The translations under genes were made by a program, and so were the position numbers. The notes under the pieces were generated by a model, which made no database searches, was not told the origin of the DNA, and saw only the letters and a program-made list of their open reading frames with translations. From Paulownia fortunei (taxonomy: Eukaryota; Streptophyta; Magnoliopsida; Lamiales; Paulowniaceae), in the NCBI GenBank assembly GCA_019321725.1, contig CM033105.1, positions 15,903,861 to 15,967,860 of the forward strand: 64,000 nucleotides of DNA. The letters are read 5' to 3'. Shown in pieces: positions 24,814-37,750 of the stretch; the stretch's first letter is position 1, and each line of letters opens with the position of its first letter.

Positions 24814-25504
24814 ATGGGGCGCTTTGCTGCAGTTTTCTTGGTGCTGATGCTTGTCATGATGACTGGTTAGTGTATTAGTTTCTTGTTTGAGTTTGTGATA
24901 CTGATAACCTACTTCCATTAACACTAATATCTCTGAGTACCAATCTTGAGCCGCTTTATGCAGAAAGTTGAGGGAAAATTAGATAAGAAGAGAGTCTTTA
25001 TTCTCGGTGTATTATTAGGAATAACTGATATCAATTGTCTGACTTTACATGCATGCAGCCTCTCCATTAAATAATTACACGTTTAGCTTCGTCTATCACA
25101 CAGACGCTGTCTCTATCCTAAACTAAGGATGCCCTTAAGAAAAAATCTATACCGATTTTGACGTTCTGGTTAAAAAAAACTACGTAGGGATTCACTTTTT
25201 GTTTGTTTGTTTGTTTTTTTTTTTTTGTGTTTGTGTTTGTGTGCGCGTTGTGTGTTTTCCTCTATAATTAATATTGCAAGTTATTATTAAGTAGGGAAGG
25301 AATTTATTTTAGCTGATGAAAGAATTGTATACAGAGATAGGTCCAATGGTGGGAGAGGCAAGGACCTGTGAGTCGCAGAGCCATCGTTTCAAGGGGCCTT
25401 GCGTGAGCTCCACCAACTGCGCATCAGTTTGCCACACTGAGGGCTTCCCCGGTGGCAACTGCAGGGGGTTCCGTCGCCGTTGCTTCTGCGTCAAACATTG
25501 CTGA
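24814..25504 (+). CDS. Plant defensin (gamma-thionin family), two exons
   Basis: Exon 1 is 24814-24865 and exon 2 is 25335-25504, joined across a 469-base GT-AG intron (donor GTTAGTG at 24866; acceptor ACAG ending 25334). The product is 73 residues. Residues 1-17 form a hydrophobic secretion signal ending near a GPMVGEA-type cleavage region, and the mature peptide begins [12 protein letters not shown] at residue 27. The mature 47 residues carry eight cysteines at positions 3, 14, 20, 24, 34, 41, 43 and 47, the CS-alpha-beta pattern (C-x3-C helix, C-x-C strand) with the conserved Gly before the CxC pair. An intron in the signal region is usual for plant defensin genes. Defensins are secreted antifungal/defence peptides of the cell wall space. 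The exact acceptor is inferred from frame; an upstream AG at 25310 would not keep the frame. Confidence 0.92.
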
Positions 25505-26711
25505 GTTTCTTTCTTGGAGGTTTTAATTTGAAGCATATATACATCTGTCATGACTGTTGGTTTGGTGTTGGATTTGGTCAATTTTCCGTTGTTGGAAAAC
25601 TTCTCTTTTAAGTTCGGAAGTGTTTGATTGAATTGAAGCAATAATCTCTCTTGGTGAGACTTTTGACCATGGTGTGCTGTAATAATATTAATAATCTGTC
25701 TGGCAATGTAATTTTCGTTCTTGTGATTCTTGCTGTTTAGTTCTTGTTTATGTTTTTGCACCTGAAAACACTCCCAAGTCACAAACCATTTTGTCGAGAA
25801 GACGTGAACCAAAATATTTGGAGTAGGTGTAGAAGTTCAAGAATAGCAGCATTTGCTTTTTTCTACAATGGTTTGGACTAACTTTGATCCATCTAATAAA
25901 GGTTGCAAAAATTTAGGGCAAACTCAACCTACGTCAAACACTAAAAGAGAATTATTTCTTGCGCTACTCCTTGAACCAGAGCACGCAGCACTATCAATTT
26001 TTCCTTTTTTTTTTTTTTGTTTTTTGTTTAATAAATTTTATATTTATTTATTATGTTTAAAAATTTATATTTTATTTTAATTGTATATATTTTAACAAAA
26101 TTATTTCTTTTTGTATACATACAGAATTATAAATAGATAATCAAAATTATAAAAAACATAAATAAAATTATTTCATTTTATATTTTAACAAAATTATTTC
26201 TTATTAATAATTATATGATTTGTTTATGTATATTATTTAATTTATTATTAATTATAATTATAATTTATTGGTAAAGTATATTATTTTAATTAACTAAACA
26301 TAAAATATAAATTGAATATATATTTATATTGTTAACAAAATTATAAATAAATATTTAATAAAATAAAATAATTATTATAAATAGAACAATAAGGAATATT
26401 CGTGAATATTTTTGTAAATTACAATTTAAAGTAAATGAGTTAGAAATAAATATTAAATTTAAGTGTAAAAATTATACTATTTTAGTGTAAAAATTATTCT
26501 AAAATAGAGTTGTAATTGGAGATGATTCTAATTATGTTTTAGAAACATCCCCAAGTCGTGATAACTGAACTGAAATAACTTTGAAGATTCAATTTGGGAG
26601 AGACAATTTTCTGCTATGAAAACATCAATTTTTGTTTTGCACCTCCATCTGAAAGTTTATTTTTTGACAATCCAAACATATTAAAATATATCAACTGCTT
26701 TAAAGAAGTAC
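25505..26711. other. Defensin 3' region and AT-rich intergenic DNA
   Basis: The first 250 bases are probably the defensin 3' UTR, with AATAAT-type polyadenylation motifs near 25681. An open frame on the opposite strand across the defensin exon (25309-25812) has no family features. A 75-codon open frame at 25853-26080 ends in a low-complexity hydrophobic run and is not recognised. 26040-26500 is strongly AT-rich. Confidence 0.5.
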
Positions 26712-26725
26712 TAGTTGAGAGCACA

Positions 26726-27397
26726 GGAGTCGGCAATTGGATTCGGGTAATCAGGTCCTGACTTGAGCCGATAAGGTTGGGTTGATTTTTTTTAAAAAAT
26801 TCGGGTATTCGAGTTATTTGATATCCAATTATTATTAATCGAGTTGATTTTCGGGCAGAAGAATTCTGCTTCATTTTCATTTTCATTTTCATTTCAGAGC
26901 TCAACACTAGTCTTCTTCCAATCTTCATTCAAACTCACATAATCATCCCTCCGTCACTCACAACTTCAGCATTCCGCTGCATAAGGTAAGAGCCACCGTC
27001 CTTTTTTCTCTCTCTTTTTTTCCGTGGCTGACCTTCTTTGTCAACTGCTAATCTGTTCATGGAGTTGTGCTTTCTTCTTTGTTTTGGTAGGCCATAGTCG
27101 TCGGTGTCCCCACAAAGATGTGGGCTGAGGTCATATGTGTGCTTGAGTTTTGTGTAATGCGGATGAAGGGAGTTAAATGATGAAATTCTTTTTATAGATC
27201 AGCTGATTATGACAATTTTTCTAGAAAACATCAATGAAAAATCAATCAAGAATAAAAAATAGAAGAAAAACCAAACCCGAGCGGATCAGGTACCTGCTCT
27301 ATTAGGTACCCTATAATTTCAAATAACCATCGGGTAACATATCAAGCATCTGACTTGATTATCTGAAAATCCGATTAATCGGCCTTGCGCCCACTCC
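26726..27397. mobile_element. Probable hAT-like non-autonomous DNA transposon
   Basis: The ends are imperfect inverted repeats: GGAGTCGGCAA at the left and, read on the other strand from the right end, GGAGTGGGCGCAA, followed on both sides by similar GGGTAATCAGGTC / AGATAATCAAGTC subterminal motifs. Gypsy- or copia-type coding is absent. TAGTTGAG occurs at 26712-26719 and 27398-27405, each followed by CACA-like bases, consistent with a target duplication, but six extra bases at the left make the exact length uncertain. GGGTA/TCGGG-rich subterminal repeats are common in plant hAT elements. There is no transposase. Confidence 0.45.
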
Positions 27398-27405
27398 TAG
27401 TTGAG

Positions 27406-29239
27406 CACACTCTTGCTTGTGCGGAAAATAAAAAAATTGATAAAAAAAAAAAAATGAATTGAATGAAAGGTGAAAAAATTGACAATGAGATTTTTAAATA
27501 AAAAGTGAGAGAAGAGATGAGACAATAGAAAGATGAGATTCGATAGATAAACATATATGGAAAAAAAAAAAAAACAGAGAGAAAAGAGGAAAGAAATAAA
27601 CTTGATAGTTGTCATTTTATTCATAGATTGCAACATCAACAATTAAATGTGAGATGGATGGCAAATCAAATACTCATAGTAGACCAAAATGAGCAATATT
27701 CACTCCTCTTCAAATCTATAATATTTTAGATTATGAGAATGAATTGGGCTCGCATCCGTTGTCCAGTTCACTTGAATAATTGACATGTTACAAATTGGAC
27801 TATACGATCCATTTCATTTTAAATAATGGCACTTTAAAAATTGACACAATAATAAAATAATAATAGATAAATAGAAAAAAATAAAATAACATAAATATTT
27901 ATGTGGTTCGTAATAAATCTACATCCACTATTAAAAATAAAAATTGACAATTTACAGCAGTTAAAATAATATATTTTCTAATTAATCTAAACTTTTCAAT
28001 AAAATAATGTCACAATTCACTCGTCAATTTCTCAACTCTCAATTTCTAGCCTCTCAAATTCTCTGCCAATTGTTTTCTCTCCAATATTGTTCGTTTCCAA
28101 TTGTGTCACACAAATGAAAGTAAAAATATATGTATTTATAGGTATGCAAACCGCCTCAAGCAGGCTGCTCCTTAAGTGCCAAGAAGCTGCTGTGTGGCTT
28201 CAATTTTTGCATGCATCACTAGTGTAAACGTGGCCCATTTGATCACCACTAAAATATGGTTTAGCAGCTTCAGCCTTATGATCACTCTCTACGTGGCCAA
28301 TTTGCTTCCAAAAAACAATGTATCCATGCACAATATTCTATTTGTTAACGTCTAAATATTGACATTTATAAAAATTATTTCTTTGCACAATAGACAAATA
28401 TTGCAAGAGGTGTTTGTAATAATGGCGATACAGAATCTAATAAATTAATTATTAAAAATAATTTTATTTAATTTATGTAGTTTTCATAATTCAAGGAGTT
28501 TCGAAATACTTATTTTAAATATGTTGCGAAACCAAATCAGAGAAAAACGTGCAAGATGCATGACTTGGTTTGATAAAAAAAGAAAAATCTTGAAGAATTT
28601 TCAAGATAAGAAAACAAATCAAGATAATAATCAAGTTAAGATATGGAGCTAATCAACATCCTATTAGAAGGAATTTGACTGAACTTAAATGTGCTACATA
28701 TATACCAAGTCTCGGATCTTGAAGAAACAAGTGAATGAATTACATAGTGCCATAAAGTGATTCAAGTGTGAGACAAATGTACTATTATACATTCTTCTAG
28801 AAAAGAAGGTAAAAGTCTTTGGATGACCACATCAAACATATGAAGGAGTTTAAAGTTGGAGAAAGTCCAGTACTATTAAAGTCAATGGAAGCTCGCAGAA
28901 ATAACTAACTGGCGGTATATAAAGAATGGTTTTCAATTTGATAAGAAGTCTTTAAATTAATTTAATTTCATATATTGTATTCTGTAATATTGATATTGAT
29001 TACTAAATTTCTTTTCTCTAGGAGTAGCCTTATATAGTGGGATACTTGTATTTGAAGCACATTAAAAATTCTTGTGTCTATTTTATATTTTCGTTACGTA
29101 TTTTAACTTGATATTATAACAATATTAACAACACCAATCAAGTTGATGTTGCAACGCTTCACACAACACTAAGGAATTAAGTTGAACTTATTAAAATTAG
29201 GCAATAGATTATATCACAATCAACCATGATGTGACATTG
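27406..29239. other. Non-coding DNA with a possible degraded LTR at the right end
   Basis: 27420-27600 is A/G-rich low complexity, and 27840-28020 is AT-rich. A stretch at about 28640-29106 has features of a copia LTR: GGTATATAAAG near 28913, a T-rich leader, and at the right edge TTGATATTATAAC (29107-29119), which looks like a decayed TTGGTATCAGAGC-type primer site. No partner LTR was identified, so this is a weak call. No gene seen. Confidence 0.35.
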
Positions 29240-30503
29240 CAAATACCATGAAAAATAAAGCTTGCACTGGGGAAATACTAATATACATTGTTGGCCACTA
29301 AAAAATTCAAGCCACACAGTTCATCAAATCGCTTCCTTAACTTTAAGTTCATCCAATCTTAAATAGTAGTTTTGCTCCTTCTTTAGTAATATAACTCAAT
29401 TGTCAACACCAAATAATTCCTAATAATACTTGAACTTGACATTCGGGAATAAGTTTAGTTAATATATCTACAGGGTTCTCCTAAGTAGGAACCGTTTATA
29501 CTAAGATATCAACTAAGGCAATAATATCATGAACAAAATGATACTTGATATCAATGTGCTTAGTTCTTCTGTGAAACACCTTTTTAGTAAAACGAACGAC
29601 ACTCTAACTATCAAAGAAAACAATGGTCACATCAGAATAAGAACTAAGCTCCCCAAACAAGACTATTAGTCATATCCCTTTTGTAATCACCTGTTACTGC
29701 CTTGTATATAGCCTTTGTCTTGGAAAATGAAACTATAGATTACAAGAAAGCTTTTCACTTAACAACAATTCTTCCAAGAGTGAATACATAGCCTATGAAT
29801 GATCTTTTTTTCTTATCAAGATCACTTATATAATCAAAGTCAATAATAGTTAGAGAACTACTACTCTGACCAAACAATATAAAAACTTCTGAAGTACCAC
29901 GCAAATATATAAGTCCACTTCACAACATATTAATGTGCTTTCTCAAGACAAGACATATATCTACTAGCCACATTGACAACATGTGAAATATCTAGACTCA
30001 TACAAATTATGTTATACATAATGCTACCAAATGCAATGGAGTAAGGACTCAATTCATATGCTTCTTCATTATCTGACTTCAGTGATAAAGAAATTAACAA
30101 TCTGAAATATGTAGATAATAAAGTGGATACCAGTTCAACATTTTCAGGTTAAACCTCTCCAAAGCCTTTTTTGACATAACTCTATTGGCTCAAATATAAT
30201 TTTTCACATTTTAATCTCTTATGATTTCCATTCCAAGGATCTTTTCGTTACACCAAAATCCGTCATCTTGAACTCTTTCTTTAACTACTTCTTTAACTCA
30301 TTAATATCTAATATGTTTTTAGTTGAAATCAAAATTTCATCAACATAAAGAAGCAAATAAACGAATAAGCCATCACTAGTCCTACGAAAATAGACACATC
30401 TATCATAACTGCTCATTAAGTATCTATAGCCAACCATAAAGGAATCAAATTGTTCATTCCACTATTTCGGAGACTATTTCAAATCATACAAAGATTTCTT
30501 TTA
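29240..30503 (-). mobile_element. Degraded Ty1/copia pol remnant, antisense
   Basis: Read on the minus strand, the segment runs RT to RNase H. The catalytic box reads YVDE at 30336-30347 (last Asp changed to Glu), and a KSLYDLK-x-SPK-like motif (the copia KSLYGLKQSPR region) lies near 30440-30510. The RNase H part covers about 29450-29800. Many stops and indels exist, and no LTRs are attached. It ends abruptly where the sense-strand copia sequence begins near 30504. Confidence 0.75.
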
Positions 30504-30951
30504 CCATGTATCCAATGGCCATAATTGATTCAGTCTGTCGGAGCATGACTAAGAAAGCTATCAAGACTAAGCTGATTGACACGAGAAGCTAAGTAAGAAC
30601 TAAGTTGGTAACATACTAATATTTAATCGCTCACAAGCCGGCCAACTAAGTCAAAATATGTTTGATATAGTAATGAGCATAAATACATAGCTGAGAGAGT
30701 GAGATATGCTCTACTTATTATTATTGAAAGATCGAATATGTTTGATTTGGTGCAACCACATAGTTTGAGGTACATAGCGAATTTTAAGTTATAGGGTTAT
30801 GTTAGTTTGGTGATGACTTAATATAATTTTTCTCAAATATTTTTTTTCGTTTGGTCACACACCTTACCTGTATGAAAGAAGGGACGTGAGATAAGAAATT
30901 ATGAGAATGTGATTCGAATATTCGAGTTAAATATACATGATTGAGAAATAT

Positions 30952-31150
30952 TGGTGAATTTGAGAAATTTGCATCCATATTTATAGAATCCTATTGTGAT
31001 AAGGAAAATCTTATGTATATTCTATTGTGATAAGGATGATCTTGTGTATCTCCTAATAGGATTCTAATTGTGGTAGAATTGAGATACATAGAATACATTT
31101 TTTCTTTTCATTTTTTCTCTATATTTCTCTCTTGGAGCATCACCAAAAAA
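30952..31150 (+). repeat. Truncated copia LTR at the left of element A
   Basis: It starts TGGTGAATTTGAG and matches 36313-36550, including the CTATTGTGATAAGG motif and CTTGG(A/G)GCAT near its end. It stops matching around 31150, after which the internal sequence begins, so the 3' part of this LTR, the PBS and roughly 400 internal bases are missing compared with element B. Confidence 0.6.
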
Positions 31151-34100
31151 ATGAGTGTTATCTACATCCTCGTGGTAGCCAAGGAGTGCACAACTGGCCC
31201 CTATGTGGCACTTTATTAGTGCCCGCGCAACGCGTTCCTATCGCCCACTTGCAGCCATATTTACTATTCCAAAATGTAAGAGAGAGCACACCAGTAGGAA
31301 CTTGAACCTAAGTTCATGTTGTAGTTAGATAGTATTTGGCCATTGGACCACTAGACTTTGTGTTGCTTGGCAGCTACCAAACTTCTATAATATAGAGAAT
31401 AAAAAAAAGATCTTTCATTGAGTGAGTTTTCTTCGGCCATGTTTCTTCAGCATTAAAGTCCATCACCGCTAATGAGTGGCTGGTTTTACATTTTTTTTAT
31501 GTAATTAATATTCATTACATGCAATATGAATATTTATTAATGGCATGGGGGTTAGCATATATGGGTGCTCATGTTTATTATGTGATATTTTATATCTTAT
31601 TTATTTGAGAGATATTTAGTGAAGATGGTGATAATACAGTATCCCAATTTTTTTTAGGTTGATATAGTAGGTTTTGAAAAATATAACTTTGTCATTTTTT
31701 ATGACATGTATTAGTGAGGCCATATTTTTGAAGGCCATGTATTTTTTTGGGATATATTTTATTAATTACTACTATAGGTCAATGATTGTCTCGACATGAA
31801 GCACCAAATATCAACCCAAGTTTATTATTCGTATTGTGATGTATGCATATTTTTTTATAGACAATATTAATTTTATTCATAGATTGGTAATTTTTACTGT
31901 TATCTTTAATTTTGTGGGAGATAACCACTAGCCTTGGTGGCGAAATTTTTGAACTCATTGAATTAAAGGAAATAATAAAACTTACTTAGAGCTAGGATAA
32001 AAATTTTAAATCAGTACTTAAGTTTTGCACAATTAATTTAGAAATCTTAGACTAACTCACCAATTTTATTTTAAGCTAATTGAACATGAAAACGGACAAG
32101 TTGTCCAATATTATCGCAACTTAGATACAGACAATATACTTGTGGACTAAGAGTAAGGTTTACGCTTTAATTTTTTTAGGCCACAAACAAAAGAATTTAG
32201 GTTGCCCAAGATTATCGCGGCTTAGATGCTGATAATATACTAGTAGATCAAAAATTAAGTTGCGCTTTAACTTGTTTAAATTGCTAATAGGAAAATTTAA
32301 CCTAAAAGTTTGAACTCTATTTTGGTATAAGAGCTTATTTATGAGTAAAAAGGTTGTAGTTATTTTTAAAATTGCTTTTTGAGTTGACTCATCAAAATTT
32401 CTAGTTTATGTCTCATTGACTAGATCAAAGTTCGACAAAATCATCAAACTTGAGGCTGATTGTTGAGAGTCTGAACATGCACAAGTAAGTACACTTCTCT
32501 TTCATGTTGACCAACACAAATCAATTAGGGTGAGTGTTCGAACATGCAAAGCGTAACTTGAGAAGGGAAAAATAATCCAACAGAGGGACAAGACGTGTCA
32601 CCTTAATAATAGAGGCAAGTAAGTATCAACAAACCCCAAGTGCTATAATTGTAAATAGATTAGTCACTTCTCTCGTAATCATACTTGGTGAAGTTTGATA
32701 ATCTAAAAGCTCTCTCATTTTTAGCTAATGTACCGAAATCTTTTCTCAGATGGATAGTAGATTTTGGTATAAGATTGTTTGTGGTTGGAGATTGAGCAAA
32801 TATGTAGACTTATTGAATGTTATACATCCATATTTTAGGGCATAAGAGGAGGCTAAGAAGATCCATCTCAAGCTCAACAATTGGTGTGAGCTACTTCTTG
32901 GAGATGTGCTAGATTTGATATATTCTAAATTATATTAAAGTACCTGTAAGATATTGGTTGAGTAATTAGATTCGTTTATTTTTCATGTAAGAGACCTTTC
33001 GACATAGGTTACCTTTTTATTGTGATATGATTGGCTTCAGATAGTATTTCTTATACTTCTTATACTAATATTATATATTAAATTATATCATGGCATGCAA
33101 GATTAGGAGGATGACTGTTTAGCTGGAGGAGGTAATATTGGCTAACTCGCTAAGGTCAATCTCTCTCTGTATAATTTTTCTAATAGGAAAAGCCTGCTGG
33201 AAGAATAAAAGAGGGCTACTTATCCTCTACAGTTAGTCTACTAAGGCGAGGGTAGACTTATGAGTGTGAGGTACTGAACGGTGCATTCTATTTTCCTATT
33301 TATTCATGTTATAAGTTAGTGTATTCCTATTTCCACTATCCCTAGTCAGAAGTGTTATATTGAGTGATTCTTGACAGAGGTAGAGAACATTAAGGAGTTG
33401 AACATTAAGGTTCTATATACTAATAGAAAGTGATCATGTCTAATTAATCTGGACACATGAATGAGGAAAATAAAGTTGCAAGTGAATGATGATTCTAAAC
33501 ACTTATCAGTTAAACGAGCTTATGAAGAGGGATAAATTAAACACTTCAATATGACTAGATATATGACAACACAAACTAATATATATCTCAATTAGGATAA
33601 TGCAATCTTGAGTGCAATCTACATCATAAAAAGTATGGCTCCAAGTGAATTTTTCAACCTTCTATGAGCTTTGATGTGGTAGAAAGTCCAAATTAGTGGG
33701 TTTGTGCCTATGTAAGTTCAAGCAAGAGTGTTCTCAAAAGTGATGAATATCTTGACAGAAAAATGGTAGAATTTATGTCACACTATGTAGATTTCCTCTA
33801 AGAGGGTTTACAAGCATATGAGAAGATAAATGTAATCTTAAACTATATGAGTTACAAGATTCTTAAGAAGGTGCTTATTTTTTTTGTGAGGATGATGCAT
33901 TTTAAACTCATTCAAACTCACAAATTCTACAAGTAAGAAGGAGTGAATATAAATTATTCTCCATTATCTATATAAGACTAGGTGAGCATCCTTTACGACT
34001 ACTTTTGTAGATGTTGATGAGTCAACTTAGACTTGTGACTTCACTTGATGTTTTAAGTGGATAGTTGTTATAAAGAAAAAAATGAGCCAAATGACTAAAA

Positions 34101-36312
34101 ACAAAGACTAAAAACTACTTGATCTTCCATCTAGTTTCAAGACCATTAGAAATAAAAGATTTCTAAAGGTTAGGTACAAAGCAGATGTGTTGATTGACAA
34201 ATGTATAGCTTAATTAATGGATAAATATTTACACCTAAGAGTGGAAGCGTAAATATTTTTTCCAAGTGGTGAGATTGCCTTCATTCGCCAATATGCTATA
34301 AATTATTGCCACTTTTGTTTAAGTTTGCCCTGGATGATTGAAGTTCACATATATGAATGAAGAATGGATGAGGTGATCTATGTGGATCGCCCTATGAATT
34401 CAAGAAGTGGGGCAAAAGTGCAAATATTTGTTGCTCGAAAGCTTCATTTGTAACTTGAATTATTGTCCAAATAGTGATGTCAATGATTTCATCGAATTAT
34501 CACTTTGATGGTCTTACAATGATCGAGTAAAATCACTGAGTATATATCAAGAAAAATAAGAGAATTTAGTTCTATATATATATGGGAAATAGTGTGATAG
34601 CTAAAAGGGATATGAAGATGTCGTCACCTAGTAGTGGTTGTCCTTTATATTTGGAATAGACATAGGAAAAGTAGATACATGATTGATGTTATGATATCAA
34701 AATTTTGTATGCATTGCTGTAATTCTATTGACACTTCATGGTTGAAGATTATGCTATTAGTTAAAAAGAAATACCTTGAGATGAAAGAATAAAAGAAATA
34801 CTACTTAGTATAGCACTGAAGAAAGTTTGATGTGTAGTGTGTGTGTGTATACGACTAGTTTTGTGCTTAGCAATAAAAATATGGTAAGTAAATATAAAAA
34901 TGGCCCCTGCACAAATATTGTGATGCTATGAAGTGGATATTTAAATATCTTAATAGAGTGGATTGAGATTAGTTGGAGACAATTTGGTATCTTGAAAAGA
35001 TGCATATCATGGGGCACATTTGTTAGGTTGTTGTTATCTTTTTTATAATAAAGCCACTTTGATGTATGCTTTGGGCATCAAATATTGTTGGAGGACCAAT
35101 CATAGTTATATCAGATATTGCTTCACCAATGAGAGTATTTTGCATAATTAAATTATTCTCATGCATATTTCTACTAGCGGTGTGATCTCTTATCCTTATA
35201 CTAAGCCTTTGTTTAGAGATATGATATGAAGGCATGTGTGTAGTATGGGATTACATAAAATTTGAAAAATGTGGCTTGTCAGAACATTTAATATTTAATG
35301 AGATAACTTTGTGTTTTCATTGTGTGGTTGGTACTGAATTTTTGAGTTGTCACCAAGCTTTGATCGACCCACTCATACGGATAATCCACCCTAGCACTAT
35401 GATAGCCAGCATAATGAGACTTATAGATCATGTTTGCACCCTAAGAGGTATGTGAATGATTGCCTTCGCACTTGAAACAGCGAGGAAGGTTAATATTTAT
35501 AGTCGTCTATGCAAAAGGCCAAGATAAGATCATACTTAGTCGATTATGAAGTATGTCCAAACTTCACAAAAGCTATTTGTAGCCAAATGTGCGAATTACT
35601 CAAAAATACTTTTAGAAAGTGATTTTTAGTAATGCGCAGGTCAGGCGCTTGAGTACCGAATAGATTAGGATTCATATGATGTTTAGAGCATGACATATTT
35701 AAATTGAATGGGAGCTCCATCATAGTATGTATTCATACTACATGTGCTTTGCGATGACCTAGTAAGTAGAGTAACTGAATAGATACCTTCCTCGTCAATG
35801 TGTGAGTCCTTAATGTGTTTTTAGTACCTTTAATGTCATGAGGTGTAAGCTTGATGATACTATTTTAGCATATATCCAATGGTCATGATTGATTCGATCT
35901 ATTAGAGTATGACGAAGAAAGCTATCAGGACCAAGCTGATTGACATGAAGGGCCGATGAAGAACTAAGTTAATAACACACTTATATTCCATGACTCATAG
36001 GCTGACCAATTAAGTAAAAAATGCAATTGATATAGTCATGATCGTAGATACATAGCTGAGAGAGTCAAGTAGACTCTATTTATTAGAGGGATAAGAGATG
36101 CTTGATCTGGTGCGATCATATAGTTTATGGTACATAGCGAGTTTTGAGTTATAAAGTTATGTTAGTTTGATGATGACTTAATATAACTCTGCTCACCTGT
36201 TCCTATTTCGCTTGGTCGCACACCTTATTTTTAATATAAAAGAAGGGACATAAAATGACAACTATGAGGATATGGATCAAATGAGTCGAGTCAAATATGT
36301 ATGAGTGGAAGA

Positions 36313-36700
36313 TGGTGCATTAGGATTGCTTCCATATTTGAGATAAATTGAAATCCTATTGTGATAAGGATAATTGTTATCTTGTACCTCTCATAATTGA
36401 ATTCCAAGTGTGATAAGAATGAATATATATCTTTTAAATAAAATTACCTCTCCCAACCGACAAGATATCACAAAAATGATATATTCTCTCTTAAAAAATA
36501 AAGTACACTCTCTCTCTCTTTCTCTTTATATTCGTTCTTGGGGCATTCCCAAATAAATCACATTCTCCAAAGGTTTAAGGTGTGTAGAATTCGATGGATA
36601 TTCTAATAGCATCTACTGAAGCGAGAGGACTTTGGCGTAGTACTATTTCTTGTTCCGTTTGTAGCATTCAAAAATACTTATAGACGAGTTATGACTCCAG
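36313..36700 (+). repeat. 3' LTR of copia element A (right edge approximate)
   Basis: It follows the same GAGTGGAAGA tract that precedes the 3' LTR of element B. It contains a CT microsatellite at about 36510-36532 and a GGTTTAAGGTGTGTAG block homologous to the element B LTR. The final bases cannot be fixed from the sequence alone. Confidence 0.55.
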
Positions 36701-37560
36701 AAAGAATCGATTAATCTTTCGCTGACTTAAAAATATAATATCGATTCACAAATTATTTATCTATATCCGAATTAAATTTTCTGGCAAAAAGAAAGAAGAA
36801 AAAGAGTTTAGGCATATTGGGATAATCACAAGCTATAATCCTCTTATAATTAATTCAGTCTTATAATTAATTCAGTAGAGGTTCTGACGCGAAGAGAAAA
36901 CAAAACCATTAATTTATTTGCTATCCGAAAGCCTATTTCTTATTAATCCTTGAATGTCCATGTTTTACTCGGCTCAGAATTTTCATAGAGAGCTGAAAAA
37001 ATCCATTTTTTTGGTACAATTTTAACTTTAAAATTAGCGGTTTTATATTATTATTCTTAATGAGAGAAAATCATTTTTGAAAAATTGACATTTAGGAAAT
37101 AAGAGATTAGGCGTGTAAGTTTCGAAAAGTAAATAGGAACATTCAGTTTTATATTATTAATTTGATTTGCTTTTAGTTCCGTTTGGTTTGCAGTTCAGTT
37201 TATTTACAATTTTAGCAATGTAAATAGGAAGATAGTTGCATCTATTCGGTTCATTGCTCTTTTGACGCGAGTTGTACCTTACTTGAACTTCGATTCATCT
37301 GTTAGTGGCTTGAGATATTTACATGTAAAAGATATATAATTGGCTGAGGTTACCCCTTTAGAGCATATTATTCAATCAATCTAAAACTTTACTATATCCT
37401 CTACGTTTGCAAAATATGCACACACACATATATATATATATATATATACAATAAATGAAATATATTGAAGAAAATTATGCCAGTTGGTGTTTATTGTTGG
37501 TCAAGATTTAGATACAATAGGAAAGAATGAACAATATATATAATATAATCATGATTGTTA
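36701..37560. other. Intergenic DNA, no gene recognised
   Basis: AT-rich flank between copia element A and the LEA2 duplication. It contains a (CA)n(TA)n microsatellite at 37419-37450. No open frame has family signatures. Confidence 0.6.
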
Positions 37561-37672
37561 ACTTATTCTTAATTGATATTTAAATACAGTGATGTCTTTC
37601 ATCCCTTCGCCGGAAAAAGAAAAAAATCTACAGCATAATGGGATCATTAGTCTGATTTCAAAATAGATTGGA

Positions 37673-37750
37673 TTATACATATATATACACACAGCATTTT
37701 TCAGTATCAATTTATACATATATATACACACAGCATTTTTCAGTATCAAT
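37673..37750 (+). repeat. Perfect 39 bp tandem duplication
   Basis: Bases 37673-37711 and 37712-37750 are identical by eye (unit begins TTATACATATATATACACAC and ends TTTTTCAGTATCAAT). The paralogous segment near 48170-48185 has only one CATTTTTCAGTACCAAT, so the duplication arose after the two segments separated. Confidence 0.92.

Larger units (their letters stand above)
30504..36700 (+). mobile_element. Degraded Ty1/copia element A with an extra 3' pol/LTR segment upstream
   Basis: 30504-30951 repeats the 3' internal segment at 35874-36312, and each is followed by LTR-like sequence starting TGGTG. This gives the order 3'-internal, LTR, internal, LTR. The internal part matches copia element B at 38871-43922. 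Coding traces on the plus strand are a gag zinc knuckle at 32641-32682 (with an in-frame stop and the last Cys read as His), RT near 34060-34420 and RNase H near 34915-35170. No long frame survives. The right end of the last LTR is uncertain. Confidence 0.7.

Noticed and set aside
25309..25812. 167-codon open frame on the minus strand across the defensin exon
   Set aside because: It is antisense to a well supported defensin exon and shows no recognisable motif.
25853..26080. 75-codon open frame downstream of the defensin
   Set aside because: It ends in a Phe/Tyr/Leu low-complexity run from a T-tract, with no homologue I recognise and no promoter or splice context.
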